NCBI GenBank assembly: GCA_900540045.1
Contig: UQEF01000001.1
Span: 62,001 to 126,000 of the forward strand
Length of the DNA: 64,000 nt
Reading direction: 5' to 3'
DNA from: an uncultured Eubacteriales bacterium
GTDB lineage: Bacteria > Bacillota > Clostridia > Christensenellales > Aristaeellaceae
Part shown: positions 45,513-54,974 of the stretch, in pieces
Position numbering within the stretch: position 1 is the first letter of the stretch
Layout of the letters: every line of letters begins with the position of its first letter
Program-made: the position numbers and the translations under genes
Notes under the pieces: model-generated
Seen by the model: the letters and a program-made list of their open reading frames with translations, nothing else
Told to the model about the DNA's origin: nothing
Database searches by the model: none

Positions 45513-45656
45513 GCTACGAACCTCCTGTTTATTGGATCGGACAATGCGCCGTTTGAAGATAAATCATTCATCGTCCCTGCCGGGACGGCATCGCTTGCTC
45601 AACCGCATTGTTTCCCTCCTGAAATCAAAAGGATTTCCGATTTCTGCGGGGGAATG

Positions 45657-45943
45657 AAAAAGTCCCTGGCAGAAATCTGCTTCTGCCAGGGACGAACTCG
45701 ATTGTCCGCGGTGCCACCCTGATTCACGGGAAAAGCCCCGTGCGCTTGACGAGATACGATCATATCTCCGGCAAATGACGCATGCCCTCGCGTCGCAGAA
45801 TACTTTGTGGATTTCCACATTTAACTGCGCCCTCCGCGGTCCATTTGACGGTTCGTTTCCTGCCCGCTTTTCAGCGCCGCGGGCTCTCTGGAAAGACGTG
45901 GCCGCCTTTATCTCCGCTTCAACGGTTTGGCGTGTATGAATTT
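45657..45943 (-). promoter_or_regulatory. Tryptophan T-box riboswitch leader
   Basis: A tRNA-sensing leader upstream of the trpB remnant. The T-box core AGGGTGGCACCGCGG is at 45706-45720; its UGGC bulge matches the GCCA end of tRNA-Trp. The terminator has a perfect 13-bp stem (45662-45674 with 45681-45693) and a U-tract at 45657-45661. In stem I, helix CCGC/GCGG (45914-45917 and 45836-45839) and helix GGCGG/CCGTC flank a specifier loop containing AAATGGA, with UGG (Trp codon) at 45841-45843. Uncharged tRNA-Trp would turn on downstream transcription. Confidence 0.95.
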
Positions 45944-45949
45944 ACAAAT

Positions 45950-45978
45950 ATTATACTGCACGCAAAGCTGTTTGTCAT
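45950..45978 (-). promoter_or_regulatory. Sigma-A promoter of the T-box/trpB unit
   Basis: Minus strand ATGACA (45973-45978), 17-bp spacer, perfect TATAAT (45950-45955). Confidence 0.8.
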
Positions 45979-46081
45979 CCTTTCTGAATCGCTTGTCTTG
46001 CTTGAAAGAAATGGATGCTGAAATTTCTAAAACGGTTTCGCCGTCAGAGGGAGACCGCTTTTCTTCCAATTGGCGGTATGC

Positions 46082-46087
46082 TATAAT
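46082..46087 (+). promoter_or_regulatory. Extended -10 promoter of the SH3-domain gene
   Basis: TATAAT at 46082-46087 preceded by TGC; no clear -35 box. Confidence 0.6.
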
Positions 46088-46125
46088 ATGGATCATCATT
46101 TTTGTCAAGGAGGTTGCGATTTCTC

Positions 46126-46746
46126 ATGACCAAACGAGTTCTCACAGCGCTCATGGCCGTCGCATTGCTGTGCACGATGCTGCCGGCAATGGCCCTGGCC
46201 AACACGGGCAGCATGTATGTGCAGACCAGCAATGGTGGAAGCGTGCATCTGCGCAAGGATCCTATCGCTCCGGCGAATAATGTGCTGACCGACGTGCCCT
46301 ATGGCGCAGTGGTGGATGTGCTGAGTTATCTTTCCGACCGCAACTGGGCACATGTGGCCTATACCAGCGGGGGCCGCACATGGGACGGCTATATGATGAC
46401 CCGTTACCTGGTGGTGCAGAAGCCCAAAAGCAAAAACAGCACCAGTGACGACACGTCCGATACCCCGAAGATGCCCGATTTCAAGAACTTTCAGCTCGTT
46501 GAGCCCTACGAGGTGATTGTGCGCCCCTCCAAGCCCAATGGCTTTGTCAACTTCCGTTGGGCCCCCTCCTATGACTGCCGTGTGATTATGCGCTGCTATG
46601 CGGGATACTCGCTCACCGTCATTGCGCAGGATAAGAACTGGGCGCAGGTGAGCGATCCCCAGACCGGCTATGTGGGCTTCATCAACCGCAGCTTCATTAC
46701 GACGGTGGGCGACGGGACCAGCGTGGGCGCCGTCCTCAATAACTGA
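46126..46746 (+). CDS. Secreted protein with two bacterial SH3 domains
   Basis: A 206-residue exported protein. Signal peptide: TKRVLTALMAVALLCTMLPA followed by MALANT, with cleavage near residue 28. Two SH3b-like repeats follow, the first with GGSVHLRKDP...VLTDVPYGAVVDVLSY and W-x-H-V, the second with VNFRWAPSYDCRVIMRCYAG and NWAQVSDPQTGYVGFI. A Ser/Thr/Asp/Lys-rich linker (about residues 110-130) separates them. Such domains usually bind cell-wall peptides. No catalytic domain is present. The ATG at 46126 lies 12 bases after AAGGAGG. It sits intact between two decayed loci. Confidence 0.8.
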   Translation: MTKRVLTALMAVALLCTMLPAMALANTGSMYVQTSNGGSVHLRKDPIAPANNVLTDVPYGAVVDVLSYLSDRNWAHVAYTSGGRTWDGYMMTRYLVVQKPKSKNSTSDDTSDTPKMPDFKNFQLVEPYEVIVRPSKPNGFVNFRWAPSYDCRVIMRCYAGYSLTVIAQDKNWAQVSDPQTGYVGFINRSFITTVGDGTSVGAVLNN

Positions 46747-46783
46747 GCAGCCGTGGCAGAACATGAAAAGAGGTGCAAGAAAG

Positions 46784-47317
46784 ATGAAAAAGTTTTTTGC
46801 GGTATTGCTGGCCGTGCTGATGCTGCCGGTATTTGCGTTGGCGGAAGAAGCGCAGTCCGTTACGGTAAAGGTTAACGACACGCTGAGCATTGCGGTAAAT
46901 GTGCCGGATGGCTATGCGTTTGATCAGACGTGGTATGGCGATGTGCTCTACGCGCAGATAAAACCCGAAGAAGAGGGCAAACTGTTGATGGTGTTGTCCC
47001 TGGGCTATTCCGAAGAATATGCGGACCGGTCCATCAACGACCTGTCGGATGAGGAGCTTGATTCGCTGATTGCCGTTTCCGTATCGGACTTCGCCAATCC
47101 CACCTATACCCTTTCGGAAACCGCCGAGGGCACCAAGCTGATCATCATAGACGAGAACTCGGGACATGACGAGTACGCCGAGATCTTCACGGTCTATCAG
47201 GGCTATTTCATCGGCCTGCTGCTGGAGCCCGCAGGCGATGCGCAGGTATCCCAGGAGGAGCTGGATTTGGCGGTTCAGTTCCTCAGCGATATGCAGTTTG
47301 TGCATACCGAGGCATAA
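46784..47317 (+). CDS. Small secreted protein of unknown function
   Basis: A 177-residue protein not recognised by family. Signal peptide: KKFFAVLLAVLMLPVFALAE, with cleavage after ALA. The mature protein is very acidic with a probable beta/alpha fold (VTVKVNDTLSIAVNVPDGYA, YFIGLLLEPAG, and a helix ELDLAVQFLSDMQF at the end). No lipobox is seen. The ATG at 46784 has AGAGGTG eight bases upstream; an in-frame ATG at 46763 lacks one. It follows the SH3 gene by 37 bp and ends at a strong terminator, so the two probably form one operon. Confidence 0.72.
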   Translation: MKKFFAVLLAVLMLPVFALAEEAQSVTVKVNDTLSIAVNVPDGYAFDQTWYGDVLYAQIKPEEEGKLLMVLSLGYSEEYADRSINDLSDEELDSLIAVSVSDFANPTYTLSETAEGTKLIIIDENSGHDEYAEIFTVYQGYFIGLLLEPAGDAQVSQEELDLAVQFLSDMQFVHTEA

Positions 47318-47333
47318 AAGCTGAAACAGGAAA

Positions 47334-47374
47334 GCGCGCTGCCCAAAACCGGGCAGCGCGCCTTTTATTTTTGC
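47334..47374 (+). terminator. Intrinsic terminator of the two secreted-protein genes
   Basis: Perfect 11-bp stem (47334-47344 with 47351-47361), loop AAAACC, then CTTTTATTTTT. Confidence 0.93.
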
Positions 47375-47669
47375 TTCTCGTTTGCGGGAAACGCTGCCCT
47401 CCTGCACCCTTCGGGGCGCGCACGCTCGCAAAAGCGGTGTGGCTAAGGCTTTGGGCACCGGAGGAAAACAGGCGCCCTGCGGGTCCGTGTCACAGAAGGT
47501 GGTGCTGTGACCCAAAGGCGGGCGCGAAACGAGCCGAGGGTCAGGCCAGCCTTCCGTGCCGATTGAGCGAACGGGAATCCGCTCCAAACGCCGCCCTTTG
47601 TCAGCATTCCTGAAAGGCAGCGGGGAGGCTGAGCGGGTTTTCCGTCAAGACGGGCGAGGCGTTGCCGCT
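47375..47669. other. Gene-free stretch between terminator and pseudogene
   Basis: About 295 bp in which I see no gene. Two short frames of 80-105 codons on each strand have no ribosome binding site or domain. It contains CCCTTTGTCAGCA (47594-47606), also found, allowing one or two changes and on the other strand, in the gene-free stretches at 37664-37676 and 63813-63825. Confidence 0.5.
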
Positions 47670-50600
47670 TCAGAACCGCGCCGCACAGCAATTTGCTCGC
47701 GTTTCGTTCATGCGGCGAAGGTTCCTCCGCCTGTGCGACAGCGCCGCCATCAGCGCCCACAGGCCGGGCATACTTTGGCCGTCTGTCAGTGGCAGCTGCG
47801 TGACGCGAAGGGTGGCTGCTGCGGAAACAATCTGGTCAAAGTTCCCGTCGGTCACCCTGCAGCGCACCTGCAGACCATCCATGTCATAGGTCGCTGTCAG
47901 AGGCAGAACTGCTTCCCGCGTCCCTGCCACATCCGTCCATGCGCCGGTTTCTCCTGTGCGATCTGCCAGCGGTAGGCATAGGGGAATGCGCCGACGGAAG
48001 CCTCCACTTGAAACTGTGCCGTTTCTCCCATGAGCGCCGTCATATCGGCGGGTTGACGTACAAAGACCAGCGGTTCCTCACGCAGCCGAATGACAAAGCG
48101 ATTGCCGGCGGCCTCTGCCTCCTGGTGGTCCTTTCCGGAAATCTCCACCGTCACCTCGGCGGGGTCGGCGGCGCCCGCCAGTCATGCCACCGGCAGCGTG
48201 ATCGTGTGCGCGCGTCCGTCCACAATCTCCTGCGGGAACACATAGCGGAAGGTTTCCGCCTCTTCGTCGCCGTCTGCCCATGCGCGCGGGGTTACGCCCC
48301 CTGTGCGCGAGCTTCGTCCGTCTGCCGCCGCGCGATTGAGGATGGTCATCTCCAGCATGCGCTCGCCGCCGCGTGTAAAAACGCGGTAGTCCAGTTCCAG
48401 GTTCTCCGCAGAGGTACCCACCGTTTCCGAGTCAAAGGTGATATCGTTGCTCAGGGAATATGGGACAGCACTGTTTCGGGCAGAAGCAGGCGGCGTAATC
48501 TGCACGCTGCCGTCCTCCATGTGATGCTCTTACCTACCGTCTCGGAATAGGGAAGACCCACGTAGGCGTCGACCTCCAGACTGGGCTTAAGGTAATATCC
48601 GTCCAGCTTCTTTTCAATCGTCGGGTAAGCGTTCAAAAGCGGCTCCGGCCTGACCTCCGGCACGCCCCAACGGCCTGCACAAAGAACAGAGATGCATAGC
48701 AGCCGTCCGCAGCCGTCCGACGCGGGTTCGCAGGAGGAGATGCGTTGGCCGTCCGCATAGGTGGTTGTGCGCTCTGCAAAATTTTCGGTTGACAGCACGG
48801 CCACCACCGCGCCGGACAGGCTGAGTCCGGTTGCCGGGGCAACGTCGAAAGCGTAATCCCGGCGATCCCTGGCCGCCTGGGAGTATCGGTTTTCCAAGGT
48901 GCCGGTCGTCCCGGTGGAAAGGTTGATCCACGTCAGCCGCATTTCGTCGGCAAGATAGAAGCCGTATACATCTCCGCCCGGCTCGGCATATTTCATCTAG
49001 GGCATGCTCATGGACAGGGGCGTTTGCGTCTTTTTGGTCACGTTTACCAGCAGGTCGGGGTTAAGGGCAGCGCCGTTGAAGGTTTCCGTCTCTTCCTGCG
49101 AAGACATCAGCGAGGGTGCGGACGTCAGGGCGCGTCCGGATTTTCCGCGCGAATCATAGAGAGGAATGTCGCCGCTGTTCCAGATCGTAAACTTCCACTT
49201 TGCAAAGAAGATCTTCACCAGCAGATAGGCGCCGCCTCCGGCCGAAACGCGCAGATACTTATCCCCGCCGGTCAGCATGACCAGGAAGCTGATGTATCCG
49301 TAGCCGTTGATGCTGATGCTCAGCACGTTTTTGGCTCCGATCCCCGCCGCAAAGCCGATCTGCAGCCGGATCATGACGGACATACCGCTGGTGCCGGTAT
49401 CCAGCTTCAAATTGTGGAGGCTGGGCCAGCCGTTGTCCTTCCAGCGTACGCCCATTTCCACGCCCAGCATGCCAGCCGCCGATACGGACAGAGACAGACC
49501 CGCGCTGAGGAAAAAGGCGCTGATCTGCGTGGTCATCTCCACACCAAAGGTGGCGGTCGCACCCAGCATGGCCTGCCCACGGATGGAACCCTTCCTGTCG
49601 CTGTCCTTGAGGTAGCGCCCCTGAAGGACGAAGAAGAACCCGGCCTCCGCCGTAAAGCTGCCCAGGAACTGAAACCGTTTGCTTTCCTGCCCCTTTCATA
49701 CGGCCTGCGCCTTGGCAAACTGCTTGGCGAAGTAGCCCTCTTTTTCCACTTCGCGCTGGCGCTTTTCCAGGTCGGCCTGGTCCTGTGTTTTCCACAAAGA
49801 GGTATCGTCTGTACCCGCGATATCCTTCATGGCGATGCCCATGGCAAAATAGGCGCTGCCGTCCAGATTGATGCCGATTTGGGGAATGTACTTGGAGGGC
49901 AGGTCGAAGCCGATGGAGGACACTGTCAGAAAGCTGGGCAGGCTTGAAGGAAGGGTGAACCCCAGTCCGCCCAGGGACAGAATGCTGCTCATGGCTCCGC
50001 TCTGATCAAAGAGCGGGCCATCCAGCACACCGCGCTGTACCATCAGCTGGGTATCGAAGGTCTGACTGGTTCCATCCCCGGCGGTCAGGCGCACGCTCAC
50101 CTTTGCTCCGGGCTTGAATTTGCGGAGCCAGTCGCCCTTGAAGCTGAAAACCTGATTTTTACCCGCTACGCCCGAATAGGAGCCGCCGCTGGCCGCCTTT
50201 CCGTCGGTGGAAACATAGGTCAGCTCGACGGTAAACGTCCCCTGCGCGCACACCTGCACAGACAGATCCTGCGACGCGTCGTTGGCAGGGCTGTAGTATA
50301 CGCCAAGCTCCTGAGCAAAAGCGTCCTTGCCGTTAAAGGTGATGGAAGATACATAGGGTGATCCGTCGTCGGCGATCAGGGTGAGAGCGCCGAATACGCC
50401 GCCCTTTTTCACGGAGGTTTTGGCCACGAAGACGTCGCGGTAACCCGCCTTTTCCACGCGGATGCTCACATTCATGTAGCCGTCGCTGTCGGGAGAAAAG
50501 TCCTTGACGGCAAAAATGGCATGGCCGCTGGTATCGGTAAGCAGGGTTTTTGCTGCGCCGCCCGCATCCAGATCGGCCACTGTGACCGTGACTCCCTCGG

Positions 50601-51066
50601 CCGCCGTATGGTCAGGCAGGGAGACGCAGATGCCGAAGCTGTTGTCGTTAAGCACGGTGATCTTCATGTTGGGCTCGGCCGTGCCTGCGGACAGCCGCTG
50701 CATGCGGGTGGAGGCTGGGACGGGAATGCCCAGTGCATCCCGGGAAAGGGCCCTTTCCTGTACGGGAGAGGGCTGCAGCAGCTGCGTGGTCAGCTGGGAC
50801 AGATCGCTGGCGGAGGCACGGAGCTCCGTCGTGCCGGCGCCCAGCAGCGCGCGCCATTCGGCAAGGCTCTGTTCCCAGGCTGGGTAGTGCTGCACCACGG
50901 CGGGAATGATGGCGCGGATGGTTTCGGAGGCTTCCCTGATGCTCCGGCCGTACTGAATGCGTTCCTTTTCGCAATATTCCGCGTCGAAAGGCGCGTTTCG
51001 GTTGGTGTAGATGTAATCGCTCTGCGCCACAAGCTCGTCATGATCGTAGGATAGATCGTCCATCAT
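47670..51066 (-). pseudogene. Broken large surface protein with C-terminal Ig-like domain and degenerate sorting-like signal
   Basis: About 1,130 codons interrupted by in-frame stops at 49696-49698 (TGA), 48997-48999 (TAG) and 48182-48184 (TGA), and by frameshifts near 48525-48540 and 47925-47935. The N-terminal part (MMDDLSYDHDELVAQSDYIY...) is helical, then beta-rich with repeated small domains. A middle part is Gly-rich and hydrophobic (GFAAGIGAKNVLSISINGYG). The end encodes an Ig-like domain (RQPADMTALMGETAQFQVEA ... TGAWTDVAGTREAVLPLTAT). The last 40 residues show LPLTDG, a hydrophobic GLWALMAALS and HRRRNLRR, like a decayed LPxTG signal. No signal peptide is seen at its start. Family unknown. 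Confidence 0.8.
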
Positions 51067-52343
51067 GGCACGCAGGAATCCGTAACGATTTCATAGTCCG
51101 ATCGCCATGCCTGCATCAGCGATTCGAGCTTTTCCAGCTGCGCGGCTTCGAGCGCGGAATTCTCCAGGGCAGCATTTTCCTCCTCGGTCAGCACATGCGC
51201 GCCGCCCGGCTCATCGCCCATGTATTTGATGATGTGTACGCCGGCCGTGGTCAGCAACGGGCCGCTCACATCGCCCGGTTGCTCGAGCGCCGCGGACGCC
51301 GCGCGAAACGCCTCGGCCCAGTTTTCGCTCTGCGGGTGAAACAGGAAGCCCGGATCTTGTACATCCTGATGCGTGGAATCGATGCTGTATTCCGCCATCA
51401 GGGCTTCAAAGCTCTAGCCATGTTCCAGACAGGCGGCAATCTCCCGCGTCTTTTCTGCAAGCGCCGGCACGGCCTCCTGGTTCCTGGCGCCGTATTCCTC
51501 CAAGAGTGCCGTCACATTTGCATCGGCGTCGTCATAGGCGGCCTTGCAGGGGCGATGTCCAGGCCATCCGCCGCAGCCCTTGCCAGTGCGTCGTAAGCCT
51601 CGTCCTTGACCGCCTGCGCCTGCTGTACGCGCGCATCGATCTGCTCCAGCGCCTCGGTGATTTCCTGCGGATAGGCCAGCAGAATGTGCTTGATGCGGCG
51701 GTACCCCTCCGGCGTATAGAACGCCTCGTTGCCCGCCAGCAGGATCTCCGACTCATAAAGCGGAATATCGTTTTCATAGCGCAGCCGGTCCGGATTGACA
51801 AAGGCGTCCGGATAATACTGCAAAATCTGAGCAGGGGTGACGGTTACATCGCCGCAGTAGAGGGCCAGGATGCGGCGGTACCGCTCGGAGGCCGGCGCTT
51901 CCTGATAATAGGCGTCCACGGTGTAGCCCTGCTCCTCCAGCCATTGGCTCACCTGCGCTTCGCTGACCTCTTCCCCGGATGCGGTCAGTTCCTGATACAG
52001 GCCCTGCCATACGCTCTCATACAGGTTTTGGGCATAGGCACGCAGGCTTTGCGTCTGTTCCTCCGTGATGATGTCCTGACCTGCCTCGCGGAGCTTGTTC
52101 TCAATCAGCCCCAGACCGATGAAGTGGTCAATCGTATCCGCCGCCAGCTGCTCCCGGTCGGACTGGCTCAGCTCTATCCCCATGGCGGCATAATAATCCA
52201 GCGCGGATTGGTAGGAAAACCGCACCACCTCAGGCGAATAGCCATACATCGCTCACACGCTCCGCGGGGAGCTCCTCCGCCTGCGCGAAGGATAGCAGCA
52301 AGAGGGTCACCAGCATCCAGCACAGCGTCGTTTTCAGCTTCAT
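51063..52343 (-). pseudogene. Broken secreted SurA/PrsA-like foldase (parvulin type)
   Basis: The reading begins with a signal peptide at ATG 52343 (MKLKTTLCWMLVTLLLLSFA, QAEE). It is shifted near 52245 into the frame of YGYSPEVVRFSYQSALDYYA. It shifts back near 51545 and meets an in-frame TAG at 51414-51416. The part up to about 51550 is SurA-N-like and helical. The last third (EIAACLEHG-stop-SFEALMAEYSIDS, then GPLLTTAGVHIIKYMGDEPG) is a parvulin PPIase. It should have helped exported proteins fold. Its end overlaps the surface-protein pseudogene start by 4 bp (ATGA), so the pair was an operon. Confidence 0.82.
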
Positions 52344-52405
52344 TTTTTTTGCATTCTCCTTGTTTTCCGCAAATGGGTCAGGCCTCTTGATGAGCGGGAA
52401 AGAAA

Positions 52406-52515
52406 CCCGTGATGTAAATTGAATGATAACCTTTGTGAACATAGCAGATTTCACCACTTTGCACCAGTGCCTTTTTAAACTCTTAACTATAATTGTAATG
52501 CAATTTACATACGGG
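52406..52515. repeat. About 110-bp element with near-perfect terminal inverted repeats
   Basis: CCCGTGATGTAAATTG (52406-52421) matches the reverse complement of CAATTTACATACGGG (52501-52515), with one extra base in the left arm. The 79 bp between the arms are AT-rich. It could be a small non-autonomous mobile element (MITE-like) or the two halves of a regulatory loop. No target-site duplication was recognised. Confidence 0.55.
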
Positions 52516-52759
52516 CAGACCGGGATGGCAGGAAAGCGGTGGATAGTGTCCGGCCGGAGTTTGCCGGGCCTTTCCGAAAGAGCAAAACATATCTGCTGAC
52601 ACAAGCCAAGTCGCGCTAACAGCTGCTTCCTGTGCAGGCGTCGCAACCGTCCGGGGGAGAACGGCTGCCAAATGCGGCAACAGGACTTCCTGCTTCCAAT
52701 GACCTGTACACCTCGCGACGACAAAAGGAAAATAATTGAAGGGAACCATAGGCCCTGCC

Positions 52760-52788
52760 TTGCCTTTTTCCTCCCGCCGTGATACAAT
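52760..52788 (+). promoter_or_regulatory. Sigma-A promoter of the panE-like gene
   Basis: TTGCCT (52760-52765), 17-bp spacer, TACAAT (52783-52788). Confidence 0.65.
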
Positions 52789-52815
52789 CACCCCATCAGG
52801 AAGGAAGTGAAGACG

Positions 52816-53865
52816 ATGGATTCCATACGCATCGTCGTGATTGGCGCGGGCGCCATCGGCGGCGTTACGGCGGCGCTGATGAAGCAGGGAGGAAGCGATG
52901 TGACGCTGGTGTGCAAGCATCAGGAGATCGCGGATATCGCCTCCGGCAGAGGCCTGCACATCACGGGCGTAAGGGGCGAGCACATGGTGCACCTGGACGC
53001 TGTGGCCGATATTGCCGAACTGGACGGAACCTATGACGTGGCGCTGATCGCCACCAAGGCCTACGATATGCCCGCCTGCGCGCGGGCGCTGTTGCCCTAT
53101 CTGAAAGACAATTCGCTGGTTCTGAGTCTGCAGAACGGCATTTGCACCGACGCGCTGGCAGCCGTTGTAGGCAAAGAGCGCACAGTGGGGTGCGTGATCG
53201 GCTGGGGCGCAACCATGCTCGGGCCGGGCGAGCTTGCCGTGACCAGCAAGGGAGAGTTTCTCATCGGACGCATCAGCGGCGATCAGGAGGCGCTGGAACC
53301 TATCCGGCGCGCCATGAATGCAGCCGCACCGACGGTCATTACGCCGGATATCTATGCGGAGCTGTATTCCAAGCTGATTGTCAACAGCTGCATCACCTCG
53401 ATGGGGGCCATCTGCGGCCTGTATTTGGGGCAGATGCTCCGCAGAAGCCAGGCAAGGCGCATCTTTCTGGGCATCATCCGCGAGGCGATGGATGTGGCGC
53501 ATGCCCAGGGCCTGAAGGTGCCGCCCTTTGGCGGAAGGCTGGACTATGACAAGCTGCTGGCGGGGGATGGAGCGCTGGACAATCTGCGCCGGCACGCCAT
53601 GATCCTGCTGGTGGGGCTCAAGTACCGGCGGCTGAAAAGCTCCAGCCTGCAATCGCTGGAGCGGGGACGGCCCACCGAGATTGACTATTTCAACGGCTTT
53701 ATCGCGCAAAAAGGCGAGGAGCTGGGCGTGGATTGTCCCATCAACCGTCGCTTGACCGTCATGATCAAGGAAATCGAGGGCGACAAGCGCAGCATCAAGG
53801 TCGCAAATCTCTACGATCCTGTGTTCTGTGCGCAAAAGAGTGCGCGTCACAGCGCAAAGGCCTGA
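52816..53865 (+). CDS. 2-dehydropantoate 2-reductase family protein
   Basis: A 349-residue ketopantoate reductase-like NADPH enzyme (ApbA/PanE). The N-terminal VVIGAGAIGGVTAALMKQGG binds the nucleotide. KAYDM (Lys) and the LQNGICTDALAAVVG region fit the family, as does GRPTEIDYFNGFIAQKGEELG in the C-domain, which carries the catalytic Glu/Asn segment. ATG at 52816 is used because GGAAGGA is suitably placed; GTG 52807 is too close. It may make pantoate for coenzyme A, but panB, panC and panD are not here, so a related 2-oxo acid substrate is possible. Confidence 0.82.
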   Translation: MDSIRIVVIGAGAIGGVTAALMKQGGSDVTLVCKHQEIADIASGRGLHITGVRGEHMVHLDAVADIAELDGTYDVALIATKAYDMPACARALLPYLKDNSLVLSLQNGICTDALAAVVGKERTVGCVIGWGATMLGPGELAVTSKGEFLIGRISGDQEALEPIRRAMNAAAPTVITPDIYAELYSKLIVNSCITSMGAICGLYLGQMLRRSQARRIFLGIIREAMDVAHAQGLKVPPFGGRLDYDKLLAGDGALDNLRRHAMILLVGLKYRRLKSSSLQSLERGRPTEIDYFNGFIAQKGEELGVDCPINRRLTVMIKEIEGDKRSIKVANLYDPVFCAQKSARHSAKA

Positions 53866-53879
53866 TCGCAAAGCAAAAA

Positions 53880-53921
53880 GACCGCTTCGGAAGGAAGAAA
53901 ACCTCCCGAAGCGGTCTTTCT
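53880..53921. terminator. Bidirectional terminator between the panE-like gene and galE
   Basis: An 11-bp perfect stem (53880-53890 with 53906-53916), followed by TTTCTT on the plus strand and by a run of A (53874-53879) that gives a U-tract on the minus strand. Confidence 0.88.
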
Positions 53922-53928
53922 TGAAGGG

Positions 53929-54948
53929 TTACGCGTCGCGGTAGCCGTTGGGGTTATTGCTCTGCCAACGCCAGGAATCGCGGCACATGTCGTCCAGCGT
54001 CTTTTCCGCCTGCCAGCCAAGCAGCTCTTTGGCCTTGGTGGGGTCCGCGTAGCAGCGGGCTACATCGCCCGGCCGGCGGTCTACGATGACATAGGGAATC
54101 CGGATGCCGTTGACACGCTCGAAGGTATTGACCAGATCCAGCACGCTGTATCCCGTACCGGTACCGAGGTTGAACACCTCGCAGCCGCTGTGCTGCATCA
54201 GATAGTTGCAGGCCGCCACATGGCCGCGCGCCAGGTCCACCACATGGATGTAATCGCGTACGCCCGTGCCGTCATGCGTGGGATAGTCGTTGCCGAACAC
54301 GCGCAGCTGCTGGAGCTTGCCGCTGGCCACCTGCGTGATGTAGGGCATCAGGTTGTTGGGAATGCCCACGGGATCTTCCCCGATGAGGCCGCTTTCGTGC
54401 GCGCCGATGGGGTTGAAGTAGCGCAGCAGCGCCACCGACCAGTCGGGATAGGCATGCGCCACGTCCCGGAGGATCTGCTCGATCATGTACTTGGTCCAGC
54501 CATAGGGATTGGTGCATCCGCCCGTATGCATGCTTTCCACCAGCGGCATCTCATCAGACATACCATAGACCGTCGCGGAGGAGCTGAACACAATGCGCTT
54601 GACGCCGTGCTTGCGCATCACCTCACACAGGGTGAGGGTGCTGTCCAGGTTATTGCGGTAGTATTCGAGGGGCTTCTCCACACTTTCGCCGACAGCCTTG
54701 TACCCCGCAAAGTGGATGACCGCGTCAAAGGAATGGGAGGCGAACACCTTGTCCAGTCCGGCGGCGTCGGTTACGTCCACGTTATAGCAGCACACATGCT
54801 GCCCGGTGATGGTTTTCAGGCGGTCGAGCACATGCTCGCTGGCGTTGTAGAAGTTATCCACGATAACGGCCTCGTGGCCGGCTTTGAGCAGCTCCACATA
54901 GGTGTGGGAACCGATGAAGCCCGCGCCGCCCGTGAGAAGGATTTTCAT
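53929..54948 (-). CDS. galE: UDP-glucose 4-epimerase
   Basis: A 339-residue SDR epimerase that interconverts UDP-glucose and UDP-galactose. GGAGFIGSHTYVELLKAGHE, the NNLDSTLTLCEVM segment, SSSATVYG with the S-x24-Y-x3-K active site (Tyr in NPYGWTKYMIEQIL) and the sugar-binding YFNPIGAH are all present. The ATG at 54948 yields the usual N-terminus (MKILLTGG); an in-frame GTG at 54957 is too near the AAAGGAA. Last gene of the sugar-transferase operon. Confidence 0.95.
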   Translation of the reverse strand: MKILLTGGAGFIGSHTYVELLKAGHEAVIVDNFYNASEHVLDRLKTITGQHVCCYNVDVTDAAGLDKVFASHSFDAVIHFAGYKAVGESVEKPLEYYRNNLDSTLTLCEVMRKHGVKRIVFSSSATVYGMSDEMPLVESMHTGGCTNPYGWTKYMIEQILRDVAHAYPDWSVALLRYFNPIGAHESGLIGEDPVGIPNNLMPYITQVASGKLQQLRVFGNDYPTHDGTGVRDYIHVVDLARGHVAACNYLMQHSGCEVFNLGTGTGYSVLDLVNTFERVNGIRIPYVIVDRRPGDVARCYADPTKAKELLGWQAEKTLDDMCRDSWRWQSNNPNGYRDA

Positions 54949-54974
54949 GAAACGCACGTTCCTTTCCTGTTCAG

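Larger units (their letters stand above)
52344..52815. other. Gene-free stretch upstream of the panE-like gene
   Basis: 472 bp without a gene. It holds the AT-rich leader of the foldase pseudogene, a 16-base inverted-repeat pair (52406-52421 and 52501-52515) and the panE promoter near its right end. No protein-coding frame with a ribosome binding site was found. Confidence 0.6.

Noticed and set aside
44805-51416. Possibility that TAG (or TGA) is read through as an amino acid in this genome
   Set aside because: mnmE ends in TAG right after its conserved FCVGK terminus and the AraC-GNAT gene also uses TAG normally; the broken genes also contain frameshifts, so decay is the simpler reading.
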